Below, piece by piece: positions 24,015-34,682 of a DNA stretch of 50,781 bases; the first letter of the stretch is position 1; each line of letters opens with the position of its first letter. Below the pieces are notes generated by a model. That model worked only from the letters and a program-made list of their open reading frames with translations. It was not told the origin of the DNA and did no database searches. Where the stretch lies: the NCBI GenBank assembly GCA_900319345.1, contig ONNZ01000026.1, positions 1 through 50,781 of the forward strand, given 5' to 3'. The DNA is from an uncultured Eubacteriales bacterium. GTDB lineage: Bacteria; Bacillota; Clostridia; Christensenellales; CAG-138. A program made the position numbers and the translations under genes.

Positions 24015-25673
24015 TCAGGACACGCTTTCGATGCGCAGAGAGGTGTAGTAGAGCTTCTGCAGGGCGCGGCGGAAGTTGGCCACCACGGTGCCGGAATACT
24101 TGCTGTTGATATAGGTGGAATGGATCACGCGGCCGTCGCCCAGGTACACCATCACGTGGCCGATCTTGCCGCCGCCGGACCCCAGGAGGAACACGATGTC
24201 CCCCCGCTCGAAGCCGTCCAGGGACTTCTGCCCGTCCTCCAGGGCTACGGGCGCCACCATGTGGACCAGTTTCTTGCCATGCCAGACGTAGTCCATGATG
24301 CTGGCCCGGCCTGAAGCCGTGGTCTCGGTGAATTTGTAATACACGTACCCCTTGGGATACAGCTCCATCCGATCGAAGCACCAGGAGATGATCCCGGAGC
24401 AGTCGAAGGAGAAGTCCCCCGTGCGGTTGAAATTGCTGTAGGGGGTGCCCAGACAGTCGTAGATCTGGGCGATCAGATCCTCGATGATCAGCGCCTTGTC
24501 GTCAAAGACGTCGGTATGGATGCGGCGGGCGGAATCGAAGCTCTTGTATAGCTCGCTGCCCGCAAAGCCCTCCATCCGCTCCACCCGGCCCTCCTGGAGG
24601 CAGAGGACGCTGTCGTCCCCCAGGTACACGGCGCACCCGGTGATCCGCCCGGAATGCTGGCCGGCGATGACGAACTCACAGCCGTCGATGATGCCCTTGC
24701 TCCTCTTGGGCAGCTCGCTGAAGAAGAGGATGTCGCCCTTTTGCAGCTGGCCGCTGGCGGGCACGTACTCCCACTGGGTCCGGTGGCCGTCGTAGTACAC
24801 CAGGCTCCCGGTGGAGTTGAAGAGCTTGAAGAGGAGGGAATTGTACACGTCGTCCTTGTAGTACTGGGGATACTTCTTGTCGTCCTTCAGGTCCTTTTCA
24901 TAGACCCGATAGTAGAAGGGCTCGAAGTCCAGGCCCAGGCGGCAGAGGGCGGCGTAGACCCGCTCCTCCATATCGCCCACGCTCTCCACGTTCGTCAGCT
25001 CCTCCACGAAGGCGTCGGGGGAATACTTGGCGGCGGTGTAGGTGAGCCGCATGGCGGCGGACAAGTACGTCTCCAGCTGAGCCTCGTTGAGAGGCGTGAC
25101 CTGGCTGGTCTTCACGTAGCCCTTCCGACCCTCCTGGGTGGTGACGTAATAAAAATCCTTCTTGATGTTGTGGATGTAGACCAGGTGATAGGATTCCCGG
25201 CCCGAAACGTCGGCGGCTTCGTTGGGCTTCTCGTAGACGCCCACGTTAGCGAAGACCATGCCGGCGATGCTCCCGATGGCCTCGTTCCTTGGGTCCGGCG
25301 TGGCCAGGGGCTCCACCGTGGGCGTGGGCTCCGGCTCACCGGCCCACAGGGGGAAGAGCACCTGGCGTACCTCGCTTTCGAAGTCCCGCCGCCCCATGGG
25401 CACCGTGGTGGGCGTGGGGCTGGGGGTGGGCAGCGGCGTGTAGGTGGGTTCCGGCGTGGGCGTGGGGGACGCGGTGGGCACGGGCGACGGCGTGAAGGTG
25501 GGCGCCATGGTGATGGCCACCGGCTGCTGGGTGGCGACCGCCGGGGCGGCGGCTTCCACCGCTGGGGTCTCGGCCTTTTCGTATGCTTCCGCCTCCTTCT
25601 CCCCGCAGCCCGGCAGGGCCGTCAGCAGCAGGCAGAGGAAAGCGATGCAGAACAGTTTCCAAAAATCTCTCAT
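24015..25673 (-). CDS. NlpC/P60 cell-wall peptidase lipoprotein 2
   Basis: A 552-residue paralogue of the convergent gene at 22284-23957, with the same layout: lipobox LTALPGC, TP-rich spacer, SH3-like segment ([18 protein letters not shown]), and NlpC/P60 domain with catalytic Cys in FSFDCSGIISW, His in [11 protein letters not shown] and VIHST. The start MRDFWKLF at 25673 aligns with the paralogue and lies only 7 nt after a TATACT box, so the mRNA would be leaderless. An ATG at 25715 with AAGGA upstream would add 14 residues but has no visible promoter. Confidence 0.88.
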   Translation of the reverse strand: MRDFWKLFCIAFLCLLLTALPGCGEKEAEAYEKAETPAVEAAAPAVATQQPVAITMAPTFTPSPVPTASPTPTPEPTYTPLPTPSPTPTTVPMGRRDFESEVRQVLFPLWAGEPEPTPTVEPLATPDPRNEAIGSIAGMVFANVGVYEKPNEAADVSGRESYHLVYIHNIKKDFYYVTTQEGRKGYVKTSQVTPLNEAQLETYLSAAMRLTYTAAKYSPDAFVEELTNVESVGDMEERVYAALCRLGLDFEPFYYRVYEKDLKDDKKYPQYYKDDVYNSLLFKLFNSTGSLVYYDGHRTQWEYVPASGQLQKGDILFFSELPKRSKGIIDGCEFVIAGQHSGRITGCAVYLGDDSVLCLQEGRVERMEGFAGSELYKSFDSARRIHTDVFDDKALIIEDLIAQIYDCLGTPYSNFNRTGDFSFDCSGIISWCFDRMELYPKGYVYYKFTETTASGRASIMDYVWHGKKLVHMVAPVALEDGQKSLDGFERGDIVFLLGSGGGKIGHVMVYLGDGRVIHSTYINSKYSGTVVANFRRALQKLYYTSLRIESVS

Positions 25674-25680
25674 ACGCGAC

Positions 25681-25709
25681 AGTATACCAAAGGGAACGGC
25701 ATTTTGTAA
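25681..25709 (-). promoter_or_regulatory. Promoter giving a leaderless mRNA
   Basis: TTACAA (25709-25704) and TATACT (25686-25681), spacer 17 bp. The ATG at 25673 begins 7 nt after the -10 box, where transcription should start. Confidence 0.65.
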
Positions 25710-25772
25710 AGCCATGATTCCGTTCCTTTGTAGTTAATCAAGCAAGTATTTCTCTGCTGCCGAGAGCCAAAA

Positions 25773-25969
25773 GCGCGGTGTGACCACGCGAACTCAACCG
25801 GCGAAGAAAGAACGGCAGGCTGATGATCTGTCAAATCCAGCGACACGTGCGGTGGATTTGACACCGCACGGCTCTTGCCGCCCGGTGACCCGTCAGGGGC
25901 ATAGGCATGAGCCGCAGGCGAAGCAAAGGCGGAGCCCAGTCTGTTGAAATCGGAGATTTCGACAGACTG
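25773..25969. repeat. Structured intergenic repeat, family 1, copy 2
   Basis: The second copy of the element at 10549-10747. The 11-bp inverted repeat (25829-25839 / 25853-25863) is identical. The terminal stem (25937-25969) is a perfect 15-bp helix of different sequence from copy 1. In the internal hairpin one T-A pair has become C-G. As in copy 1, its terminal stem lies just past a minus-strand stop codon (here 6 nt, VanZ-VOC gene). Confidence 0.75.
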
Positions 25970-25975
25970 AATGTA

Positions 25976-27064
25976 TTACGGCTGTTCAATGACGGTGATG
26001 CAGACCCGGTCCGGGCCGGTGAAGGACAGGCACCGAAGGTCAGTATAGGGGTCCCGGTGGAACTCGCCCACCTCGATGCCGTTCATTTCCAGGCGCTTCT
26101 TGATGTTCACCAGGTTCCGGGCGGAGATGGTCAGGTACTGGACCGGGATCATCTTCCTTTTGTTGAAGCAGATGATCTCCACCTGGGAGCTGCCCATGAC
26201 CAGCAGGAACCGGGTGTCGATGTCGTCCAGGCTCATGACCTGCTTCTTCACCCGAAACCCCAGCTTATCCACGTAGAAGTTCCACACCGCCTCCTCGTAG
26301 GTGGCCAAAAGGGTGGTGCGGGAAAGGCCGATCTTCCGGGCGAAGGGGTACAGGGTCATGTGCCGGGCGTGACGCCGCCAGCGGTGATAGGCCTTTAGCT
26401 CCCGCCGCCAGTCGGGATGGGTCACCACGTAGGCGATGGAGATGAACAGCATCTGCCCGATGAACCCGCCCAGGGTGTTGGACAGCAGATCGTCCAGATC
26501 GTAGAACCCCCGGCGGAAGATGAGCTGCAAATTTTCCGTGGCCAATGACAGGATGAAGCAGGCCACCACGGGCCGGATGCGGGCGTTAGCGCGGAACCAG
26601 CCGAACACGTAGGGCAGCAGGTACCCCATGGGCACGAAGAGCATGATGTTGAGGTATACCTGGGCGATGTCCTGGGGTCGGATGACCTCCACATGGGAGA
26701 GCCCCTCCGTCAGCCCCTCCGTGAACACGGTCTGCAGGATGTCCACCAGGCCCCGGTCGGTCTCCACCGCGTTATAGAGGTCCTGGAAGGGGGCCACGTG
26801 GACCTGGTAGGATTCGGTGGTGGTGCGGGAGAAGAACGCGATCACGAGGAAGGCCGCCACGTACAGCAAAAACACCGCGTACAGCACCAGCTGCCGAAGC
26901 TTCAGCAGGGCGTCGGCGTTGGCGTTGGTGCTGAGGCCGTGCTGCAGGTTCAGGCCCAGCTTCTTGCAGACCCGCCGGTCGATATAGGGCAGCAGCACGA
27001 TGAACACCGCCACGGCGGCGGTGACGGTCAGCAGGGTGATGGGATGGTTCACATAGATCGTCAT
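25976..27064 (-). CDS. VanZ-like membrane domain fused to a VOC domain
   Basis: A 362-residue protein. The first part (to about 235) has four or five membrane helices and the VanZ-like stretch NIMLFVPMGYLLPY with TENLQLIFRRGFYDLDDLLSNTLGG. The C-terminal part (about 250-362) resembles a glyoxalase/bleomycin-resistance (VOC) domain: ATYEEAVWNFYVDKLGFRV and the ending DRVCITVIEQP. VanZ gives low-level teicoplanin resistance in enterococci; here the function is unknown. The ATG lies 6 nt after a TATACT box, so the mRNA should be leaderless. Confidence 0.75.
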   Translation of the reverse strand: MTIYVNHPITLLTVTAAVAVFIVLLPYIDRRVCKKLGLNLQHGLSTNANADALLKLRQLVLYAVFLLYVAAFLVIAFFSRTTTESYQVHVAPFQDLYNAVETDRGLVDILQTVFTEGLTEGLSHVEVIRPQDIAQVYLNIMLFVPMGYLLPYVFGWFRANARIRPVVACFILSLATENLQLIFRRGFYDLDDLLSNTLGGFIGQMLFISIAYVVTHPDWRRELKAYHRWRRHARHMTLYPFARKIGLSRTTLLATYEEAVWNFYVDKLGFRVKKQVMSLDDIDTRFLLVMGSSQVEIICFNKRKMIPVQYLTISARNLVNIKKRLEMNGIEVGEFHRDPYTDLRCLSFTGPDRVCITVIEQP

Positions 27065-27070
27065 GGGTAC

Positions 27071-27099
27071 AGTATACGCGAAAAAAGGCCCGTTGACAA
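27071..27099 (-). promoter_or_regulatory. Promoter giving a leaderless mRNA (VanZ-VOC)
   Basis: TTGTCA (27099-27094) and TATACT (27076-27071) with a 17-bp spacer. The ATG starts at 27064. Confidence 0.7.
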
Positions 27100-27114
27100 T
27101 ACGGTTTCCGGCGC

Positions 27115-27137
27115 AAAAAAACCCCGCCTAAGCGGGG
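27115..27137 (-). terminator. Terminator of hpf
   Basis: CCCCGC / GCGGGG (27122-27127, 27132-27137) followed on the minus strand by T7 (27121-27115). Confidence 0.9.
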
Positions 27138-27163
27138 CAAAGGGATGGGGGACAAGGTTGGGG

Positions 27164-27691
27164 TTATGCGCGCTCGATGAGGCCGTAGTTGCCGTCCTTG
27201 CGGACATAGAGCACGTTCACTTCGCCGGTCTCGGCATTCTCGAACACGAAGAAGGAATGGCCCAGCATCTCCATCTGGAGCATGGCCTCCTCCTCGCTCA
27301 TGGGCCGGATATCAAACTTCTTGGTACGCACGATCCGGGGCGTGAAGGCTTCCTTCTCCTCCGCTGCCACCGGAGCATAGTCCGCGATGACCTCGCCGGT
27401 ATGACGCCGGCGCTCCTGGCGGGTGCGATACCGCTGAACCTGTTTTTCCAGCTTGTACACCACGTTGTCCAAAGACGCGTACATGTCGCCGGAGGTCTCC
27501 TCCGCCCGGACGATGCGGCCTTCATAGGGAACGGTGACCTCCACGATGTGGCGGTTCTTCTCTACGGAAAGACTCACCTGGGCTTCTGCATCCTGGGGGA
27601 AGAACTTGGAGAGCTTGTTCAGCTTCTTCTCCGCGGTCTCCCGCATGTAGTCGGAGACTTCGAGGTTTTTTCCGGAAATGGAAATACGCAT
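27164..27691 (-). CDS. hpf: Ribosome hibernation promoting factor, long form
   Basis: A 175-residue protein. The N-terminal S30AE/HPF domain (MRISISGKNLEVSDYM to about residue 100) binds the 30S decoding region. The C-terminal domain (RIVRTKKFDIRPMSEEEAMLQMEMLGHSFFVF) makes the ribosome dimer of Gram-positive bacteria. The ATG at 27691 has GGGAG at proper distance; an upstream in-frame start at 27700 would add only three residues. It is a single-gene unit ending in a strong terminator. Confidence 0.95.
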   Translation of the reverse strand: MRISISGKNLEVSDYMRETAEKKLNKLSKFFPQDAEAQVSLSVEKNRHIVEVTVPYEGRIVRAEETSGDMYASLDNVVYKLEKQVQRYRTRQERRRHTGEVIADYAPVAAEEKEAFTPRIVRTKKFDIRPMSEEEAMLQMEMLGHSFFVFENAETGEVNVLYVRKDGNYGLIERA

Positions 27692-27741
27692 ATCTTTCAC
27701 TCCCTCTGGCGCGTTCTTATCGTTTCCACGCGCCTAATAGT

Positions 27742-27770
27742 ATATTACCACAGAATCCCGTTCTTGTCCT
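27742..27770 (-). promoter_or_regulatory. Putative hpf promoter
   Basis: AGGACA (27770-27765) and TAATAT (27747-27742) with a 17-bp spacer. An overlapping TATACT (27744-27739) has no good -35 box. Confidence 0.4.
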
Positions 27771-27839
27771 CGCCTTTTTTGAAAAAACTTTTTGCTTTTT
27801 CAAATCGTTCACTTTTCGTCAGAAATAGGCACGACGGCC

Positions 27840-27868
27840 TTGATTCTCACGCCGAACTGTCGTATACT
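27840..27868 (+). promoter_or_regulatory. Promoter of the ATP-grasp/esterase operon
   Basis: TTGATT (27840-27845) and TATACT (27863-27868) with a 17-bp spacer, about 50 nt before the ATG-grasp start codon. Confidence 0.75.
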
Positions 27869-27923
27869 ATATACCAATTATTTTTCATCGTCCTCTTTGG
27901 GCGATATAAAAAGAGGCAATCCC

Positions 27924-29117
27924 ATGAATTTTGTGTTTATTTCCCCCTACTTCCCCCACACCTACTGGAACTTCTGCGATCGGCTGAAGAAGAACGGCGT
28001 GAACGTGCTGGGCATCGGCGACGCCCCCTACGACAGCCTGGAGGGAGGTCTGAAAGCGGCGCTGACGGAATATTACCGGGTGGACACCCTGGAGAGCTAC
28101 GAGCAGGTCTTCAAGGCCGTGGCCTTCTTCTCCTTCAAGTACGGGAAGATCGACTATCTGGAGTCCAACAACGAGTACTGGCTCATCCAGGACGCCAAGC
28201 TTCGGACGGATTTCAACATCACCTCCGGCGTGAAGTACGAGGACATCGGCTCCTGGAAGCACAAGTACGGCATGAAGCCGGTCTACGCCTCCGCCAACAT
28301 CCCCACCGCCCGTTCCCACCTGGTCACGGACGAAAACGCGGCCAAAGCCTTCCTCAGCGACATCGGCGGCTATCCCGTCATCGTGAAGCCCGACGTGGGC
28401 GTGGGCGCGGCGGACACCTGGAAGCTGGAGAACGACCAGGACCTGGCCGACTTCTTCCGGTACAAGCCCAACGTGCCCTACGTCATGGAGGAGTTCATCT
28501 ACGGGGACATCTATTCCTACGACGCCATCGTGGATTCCCACAGCGAGGTGCTGTTCGAGAACTCCGCCGTGTTCCCGCCCTCCATCGCGGACCTGGTGAA
28601 CAACGATCTGGAGCTCGCGTACTACACGCTGAAGGAGGTGCCCTCCGCCCTTAAGGAGCTGGGCCGCCGGACCGTGAAGGCCTTTAAGGTCAAGAGCCGG
28701 TTCGTCCACTTCGAGTTCTTCCGGTTGACGAAAGCCCGCAAGGGTCTCGGGGAGGTGGGCGACTTCGTGGCCCTGGAGGTGAACATGCGGCCCGCCGGCG
28801 GGTACACCCCGGACATGATGGACTACGGCCACGCCACGGACGTGTACCAGATCTGGGCGGACATGATCACCGCCGACAAGCGGCTTTTGCCCCCCAGCGG
28901 CCAGGACCACTGGTGCGTGTACGCCAGCCGCAAGGACTCCCGCACCTATAAGCACACCCACGAGGAGATCCTGCAGAAGTACGGCGATAGGATCACCATG
29001 TGCGAGCGGATGCCCGAGATCATGTGGGCCACCATGGGCTGCATGATGTACATGGCCCACGCCTATAGCGAGCAGGAGGTCCAGGAGTTCATCCAGTTCG
29101 TCCAGGAATGGGCGTGA
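27924..29117 (+). CDS. ATP-grasp domain protein of unknown substrate
   Basis: A 397-residue protein starting MNFVFISPYFPHTYWNFCDR. It has a pre-ATP-grasp nucleotide-binding-like N-terminus and an ATP-grasp core: GGYPVIVKPDVGVGAADTW (ATP-binding Lys and Gly-rich loop), PYVMEEFIYGDIYSYDAI, and ALEVNMRPAGG (metal-binding Glu and Asn). Such enzymes ligate a carboxylate to an amine, thiol or peptide. The substrate is not evident. It is followed 12 bp later by an esterase-like gene, and the pair forms a two-gene operon with its own promoter and terminator. Confidence 0.8.
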   Translation: MNFVFISPYFPHTYWNFCDRLKKNGVNVLGIGDAPYDSLEGGLKAALTEYYRVDTLESYEQVFKAVAFFSFKYGKIDYLESNNEYWLIQDAKLRTDFNITSGVKYEDIGSWKHKYGMKPVYASANIPTARSHLVTDENAAKAFLSDIGGYPVIVKPDVGVGAADTWKLENDQDLADFFRYKPNVPYVMEEFIYGDIYSYDAIVDSHSEVLFENSAVFPPSIADLVNNDLELAYYTLKEVPSALKELGRRTVKAFKVKSRFVHFEFFRLTKARKGLGEVGDFVALEVNMRPAGGYTPDMMDYGHATDVYQIWADMITADKRLLPPSGQDHWCVYASRKDSRTYKHTHEEILQKYGDRITMCERMPEIMWATMGCMMYMAHAYSEQEVQEFIQFVQEWA

Positions 29118-29129
29118 GAGGAGCAACCT

Positions 29130-29861
29130 ATGCAGGAATGGTATGATCGTCAATACAGTCCCATCCTGAACCGGGACATGGAGCATGCCCTGATCGGTCA
29201 CGACGGGAAGCTGTGCCTGGCCTTCGCGCCCCAGAACGGGCACACCTGGGACTTTCGCAACTTTGGCATGGTGGAGACCGTGCGCCCCTGGATCGACGCG
29301 GGGCGGCTGAAGATATTGCTGGTGGACAGCATCGACGAGGAGACCTGGTCCGACGAGCACGGCGACGGCCGGTATCGGATCGAGCTGCAGGAGCGGTGGT
29401 TCCACTACATCATGGAGGAGCTGCTGCCCCAGTACCTTGGCTGGGACCAGAAGGCCATGGCCACGGGCTGCAGCATGGGCGGGGTCCACGCGGCCAACGC
29501 CTTCTTCCGGCGGCCGGACCGGTTCGACACGCTGATCTCGCTGAGCGGGCTGTTCGACGCCAGCCACTTCTTCCATGGGTACATGGACGATCTCGTGTAC
29601 GCCAACTCCCCCATCCACTTTCTGCCCAACATGCCCGCCGACCACCCCTGGATGGACCTGTATCGGCAGGGGAACATCATCTTCTGCTGTGGCCAGGGTG
29701 CCTGGGAGGACGATATGCGCCGCGATTCCCACGCCCTGGACGTGATCCTCACGGAGAAGGGCGTGCCCCACTGGGCCGACTTCTGGGGCTACGACGTGAA
29801 CCACGACTGGCCCTGGTGGCGTAAGCAGCTGCCCTACTTTATGGGGCACGTATTGGGATAA
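29130..29861 (+). CDS. Putative esterase (alpha/beta-hydrolase)
   Basis: A 243-residue alpha/beta-hydrolase of the esterase D/antigen 85-like type. The nucleophile Ser is in ATGCSMGGVHAAN and the likely catalytic His in DVNHDWPWWRKQ near the C-terminus. There is no signal peptide. The ATG at 29130 has AGAGGAGC upstream and starts 12 bp after the ATP-grasp stop. Together they could make and hydrolyse, or sequentially modify, one compound; this is inference from gene pairing. Confidence 0.8.
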   Translation: MQEWYDRQYSPILNRDMEHALIGHDGKLCLAFAPQNGHTWDFRNFGMVETVRPWIDAGRLKILLVDSIDEETWSDEHGDGRYRIELQERWFHYIMEELLPQYLGWDQKAMATGCSMGGVHAANAFFRRPDRFDTLISLSGLFDASHFFHGYMDDLVYANSPIHFLPNMPADHPWMDLYRQGNIIFCCGQGAWEDDMRRDSHALDVILTEKGVPHWADFWGYDVNHDWPWWRKQLPYFMGHVLG

Positions 29862-29869
29862 ACTATTTC

Positions 29870-29925
29870 TTTTGCCGCTTTTTTCTCTTCAGTGAAGAGA
29901 AGAAAAGCGGCGCAAAAAAGAGAAG
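29870..29925. repeat. Hairpin repeat, family 2, copy A
   Basis: A long hairpin (GCCGC...TCTCTTC / GAAGAGA...GCGGC, 29874-29911) followed by CAAAAAAGAGAAGCTC. It resembles 34683-34740 in layout and tail. It lies just after the esterase stop codon. Confidence 0.6.
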
Positions 29926-29964
29926 CTCAGGAAGTCCAATGTTTTAGGATTCCTGAGCTTTTTT
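29923..29964 (+). terminator. Terminator of the ATP-grasp/esterase operon
   Basis: AAGCTCAGGAA (29923-29933) pairs with TTCCTGAGCTT (29950-29960), and the T run continues to 29964. A further perfect hairpin (AACCCTTTC/GAAAGGGTT) follows near 29990-30010. Confidence 0.85.
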
Positions 29965-30031
29965 GTATTCCTAAAGTTCTTTGGGTTGAACCCTTTCTTT
30001 CAGGAAAGGGTTCGTGCTTTGAATAATACCT

Positions 30032-30364
30032 CTATTTCCTCCCCAAACAGCTCATGATCCTGAGGAGCTGCTGCATATCGAGGCCGTTGTTCTCCGGGGG
30101 CTTTTTGGGTGGCGGCGGGGGCGGCGTGGGGCCGGGAGGCGGCGCGGGGGGCGGCAGGGGCACGCCCAGGCGCTGGGAGAGCTCCACAGCGAGATTCGGG
30201 GGGAGCAGCGGGCCCACGCAGCGCACGTACTGCTCCACGCCGAGACGGCCTCTCTCCGCCCGGACCTGCTCCGCCAGGACCAGGGCGCAGGTCAGCGGGT
30301 GGGGTGGCGGTGAGGGCGGCCCCGCAGGGCAGTCGGGTCGGTTTTGATTCATAAATCCGTTCAT
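30032..30364 (-). CDS. Small Pro-rich hypothetical protein
   Basis: A 110-residue protein with a central helical stretch (LTCALVLAEQVRAERGRLGVEQYVRCVGPLLPP, shown only in part here by its ends LTCALVLAEQ and YVRCVGPLL) flanked by Pro-rich segments, and a C-terminal MQQLLRIMSCLGRK. The ATG at 30364 has GGAG very close; a second ATG at 30352 is possible. Codon use looks like the neighbours, but the Pro-rich composition makes a false open frame conceivable. It is divergent from the small charged gene at 30470. Confidence 0.45.
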   Translation of the reverse strand: MNGFMNQNRPDCPAGPPSPPPHPLTCALVLAEQVRAERGRLGVEQYVRCVGPLLPPNLAVELSQRLGVPLPPPAPPPGPTPPPPPPKKPPENNGLDMQQLLRIMSCLGRK

Positions 30365-30469
30365 ATCTCCATTCTATGCACCCCTCCCCTCCCTTGCCAC
30401 AGGGCATCCTTTGGGGAACCGGTGCATAGACTGATAGCAAAGGGGGTGATCCCAACGACGCCAGAGGAG

Positions 30470-30670
30470 ATGGAACGGTTTTTGCAGCAGCGGCAGAACA
30501 GCGGCGAGGACGCGCTCATGGACGAGCTCAAGCGCATGACGAAGGAGCAGGAGCAGGCTGGCGAGATGAGCCCCACCCGCATGGAGGAGATCTACCAAAC
30601 CCTATCCCCCTTCCTCACCGACCGCCAGCGGGAGAAGATGCGGGAGGTCATACGGCGGCTGAAGGAATGA
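30470..30670 (+). CDS. Small charged helical hypothetical protein
   Basis: About 66 residues starting MERFLQQRQNSGEDALM and ending FLTDRQREKMREVIRRLKE. It is highly charged and probably all-helical. The start is uncertain: AAAGGGGGTGATC (30439-30451) is a near-perfect ribosome-binding sequence but lies 18 bases from this ATG, and in-frame GTGs at 30422 and 30446 are alternatives. It is followed by a hairpin and the secA promoter. No family recognised. Confidence 0.55.
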   Translation: MERFLQQRQNSGEDALMDELKRMTKEQEQAGEMSPTRMEEIYQTLSPFLTDRQREKMREVIRRLKE

Positions 30671-30709
30671 ACGTGTCATCGGTGTGAATCTTTTGTCGGC
30701 AGCGGTTTT

Positions 30710-30744
30710 CCGCCCTTTACGGGGGCGGATTTTTGTGGTACACT
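30710..30744 (+). promoter_or_regulatory. Terminator hairpin overlapping the secA promoter
   Basis: CCGCCC (30710-30715) pairs with GGGCGG (30723-30728), then ATTTTT. The same stretch holds a promoter: TTTACG (30716-30721), 17 bp, TACACT (30739-30744) with an extended TG. One element appears to end the upstream gene and start secA. Confidence 0.5.
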
Positions 30745-30798
30745 TGCATATTGAAAAAGTATGCGGCGGCATACTGCCACGAAAGGTATAGGAACTGA

Positions 30799-33552
<2,754 letters not shown>

Positions 33553-33570
33553 AGTAGGGAGAATAAGACG

Positions 33571-34674
33571 ATGGTCGTATTGGACGAATACAAATTCAAG
33601 CTGGGCGAGCTCAGCAAGACCCTGGAACAGGCCAACGCCCAGATGCGCCCCGAGGAGCTGCAGACGGAGCTGAAGGGCCTGGAGGACCAGATGAGCGCCG
33701 CCGACTTCTGGAACGACGTGGACGCCGCCAACAAGGTGACCCAGCGGGTCAAGAGCATCAAGGGGAAGCTGGAGCGCCTGGACAAGCTCAACGGCAATCG
33801 GGAGGACATCCAGACCCTCATCGAGATGGCCGAGGAGGAGGACGACGAGAGCATCATCGAGGAGATCAAGACGGAGTTGGACGAGCTCGACAAGAAGGTC
33901 TCCGCCCTGCGGCTCGAGATGCTCCTCAAGGGGCCCTACGACGCCTACAACTGCGTGTTGAGCCTTCATGCGGGGGCCGGCGGCACCGAGGCCCAGGACT
34001 GGACGGAGATGCTGTACCGCATGTACAGCCGTTACTGCGAGCGCCGGGGCTGGTCCGTGAAGGAGATCGACCTTCTGATGGGCGACGACGCGGGCATCAA
34101 GTCCGTCACCTTCGAGGTGGACGGGGAGAACGCCTACGGGTACCTGAAGGCGGAGAAGGGCGTGCACCGGCTGGTCCGCATCTCCCCCTTCGACGCCAAC
34201 GCCCGGCGGCACACCTCCTTCTCCTCCCTGGACGTGACGCCCATCTTCGACGACGACAACAACGACATCAAGATCGACCCGGAGGATTTGAGGGTGGATA
34301 CCTACCGGTCCGGCGGCGCCGGCGGCCAGAACGTGAACAAGGTCTCCTCCGCCATCCGCATCACCCACATCCCCACGGGCATCGTGGTCCAGTGCCAGAA
34401 CGAGCGAAGCCAGCTCCAGAACAAGGAGATGGCTATGCGCATTTTGAAGGGCCGCCTGCTGGAGCTCCAGGAGCGGGAACGGGAGGCCCAGATGGCCGAG
34501 CTGAAGGGCGTCATGAAGAAGATCGAATGGGGCAGCCAGATCCGCTCCTACGTCTTCCAGCCCTACACCCTGGTGAAGGACCACCGGACCGGCGTGGAGA
34601 ACGGCAACATCCAGGCCGTCATGGACGACGGGGATTTAGACGCCTTCATCTCCGAGTATCTGGTGCAGAGTTAA
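33571..34674 (+). CDS. prfB: Peptide chain release factor 2, no programmed frameshift
   Basis: Recognises UGA/UAA and triggers peptide release. The protein is 367 residues in one continuous frame. SPF (in RISPFDANARRHTSF, about 206) is the RF2 stop-recognition tripeptide and GGQ (in GGAGGQNVNK, about 251) the catalytic loop. In many bacteria an in-frame UGA near codon 25 forces a +1 frameshift; here that region reads NAQMRPEELQTELKG without a stop. The ATG at 33571 follows AGGGAG. Confidence 0.96.
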   Translation: MVVLDEYKFKLGELSKTLEQANAQMRPEELQTELKGLEDQMSAADFWNDVDAANKVTQRVKSIKGKLERLDKLNGNREDIQTLIEMAEEEDDESIIEEIKTELDELDKKVSALRLEMLLKGPYDAYNCVLSLHAGAGGTEAQDWTEMLYRMYSRYCERRGWSVKEIDLLMGDDAGIKSVTFEVDGENAYGYLKAEKGVHRLVRISPFDANARRHTSFSSLDVTPIFDDDNNDIKIDPEDLRVDTYRSGGAGGQNVNKVSSAIRITHIPTGIVVQCQNERSQLQNKEMAMRILKGRLLELQEREREAQMAELKGVMKKIEWGSQIRSYVFQPYTLVKDHRTGVENGNIQAVMDDGDLDAFISEYLVQS

Positions 34675-34682
34675 GAGGGATT

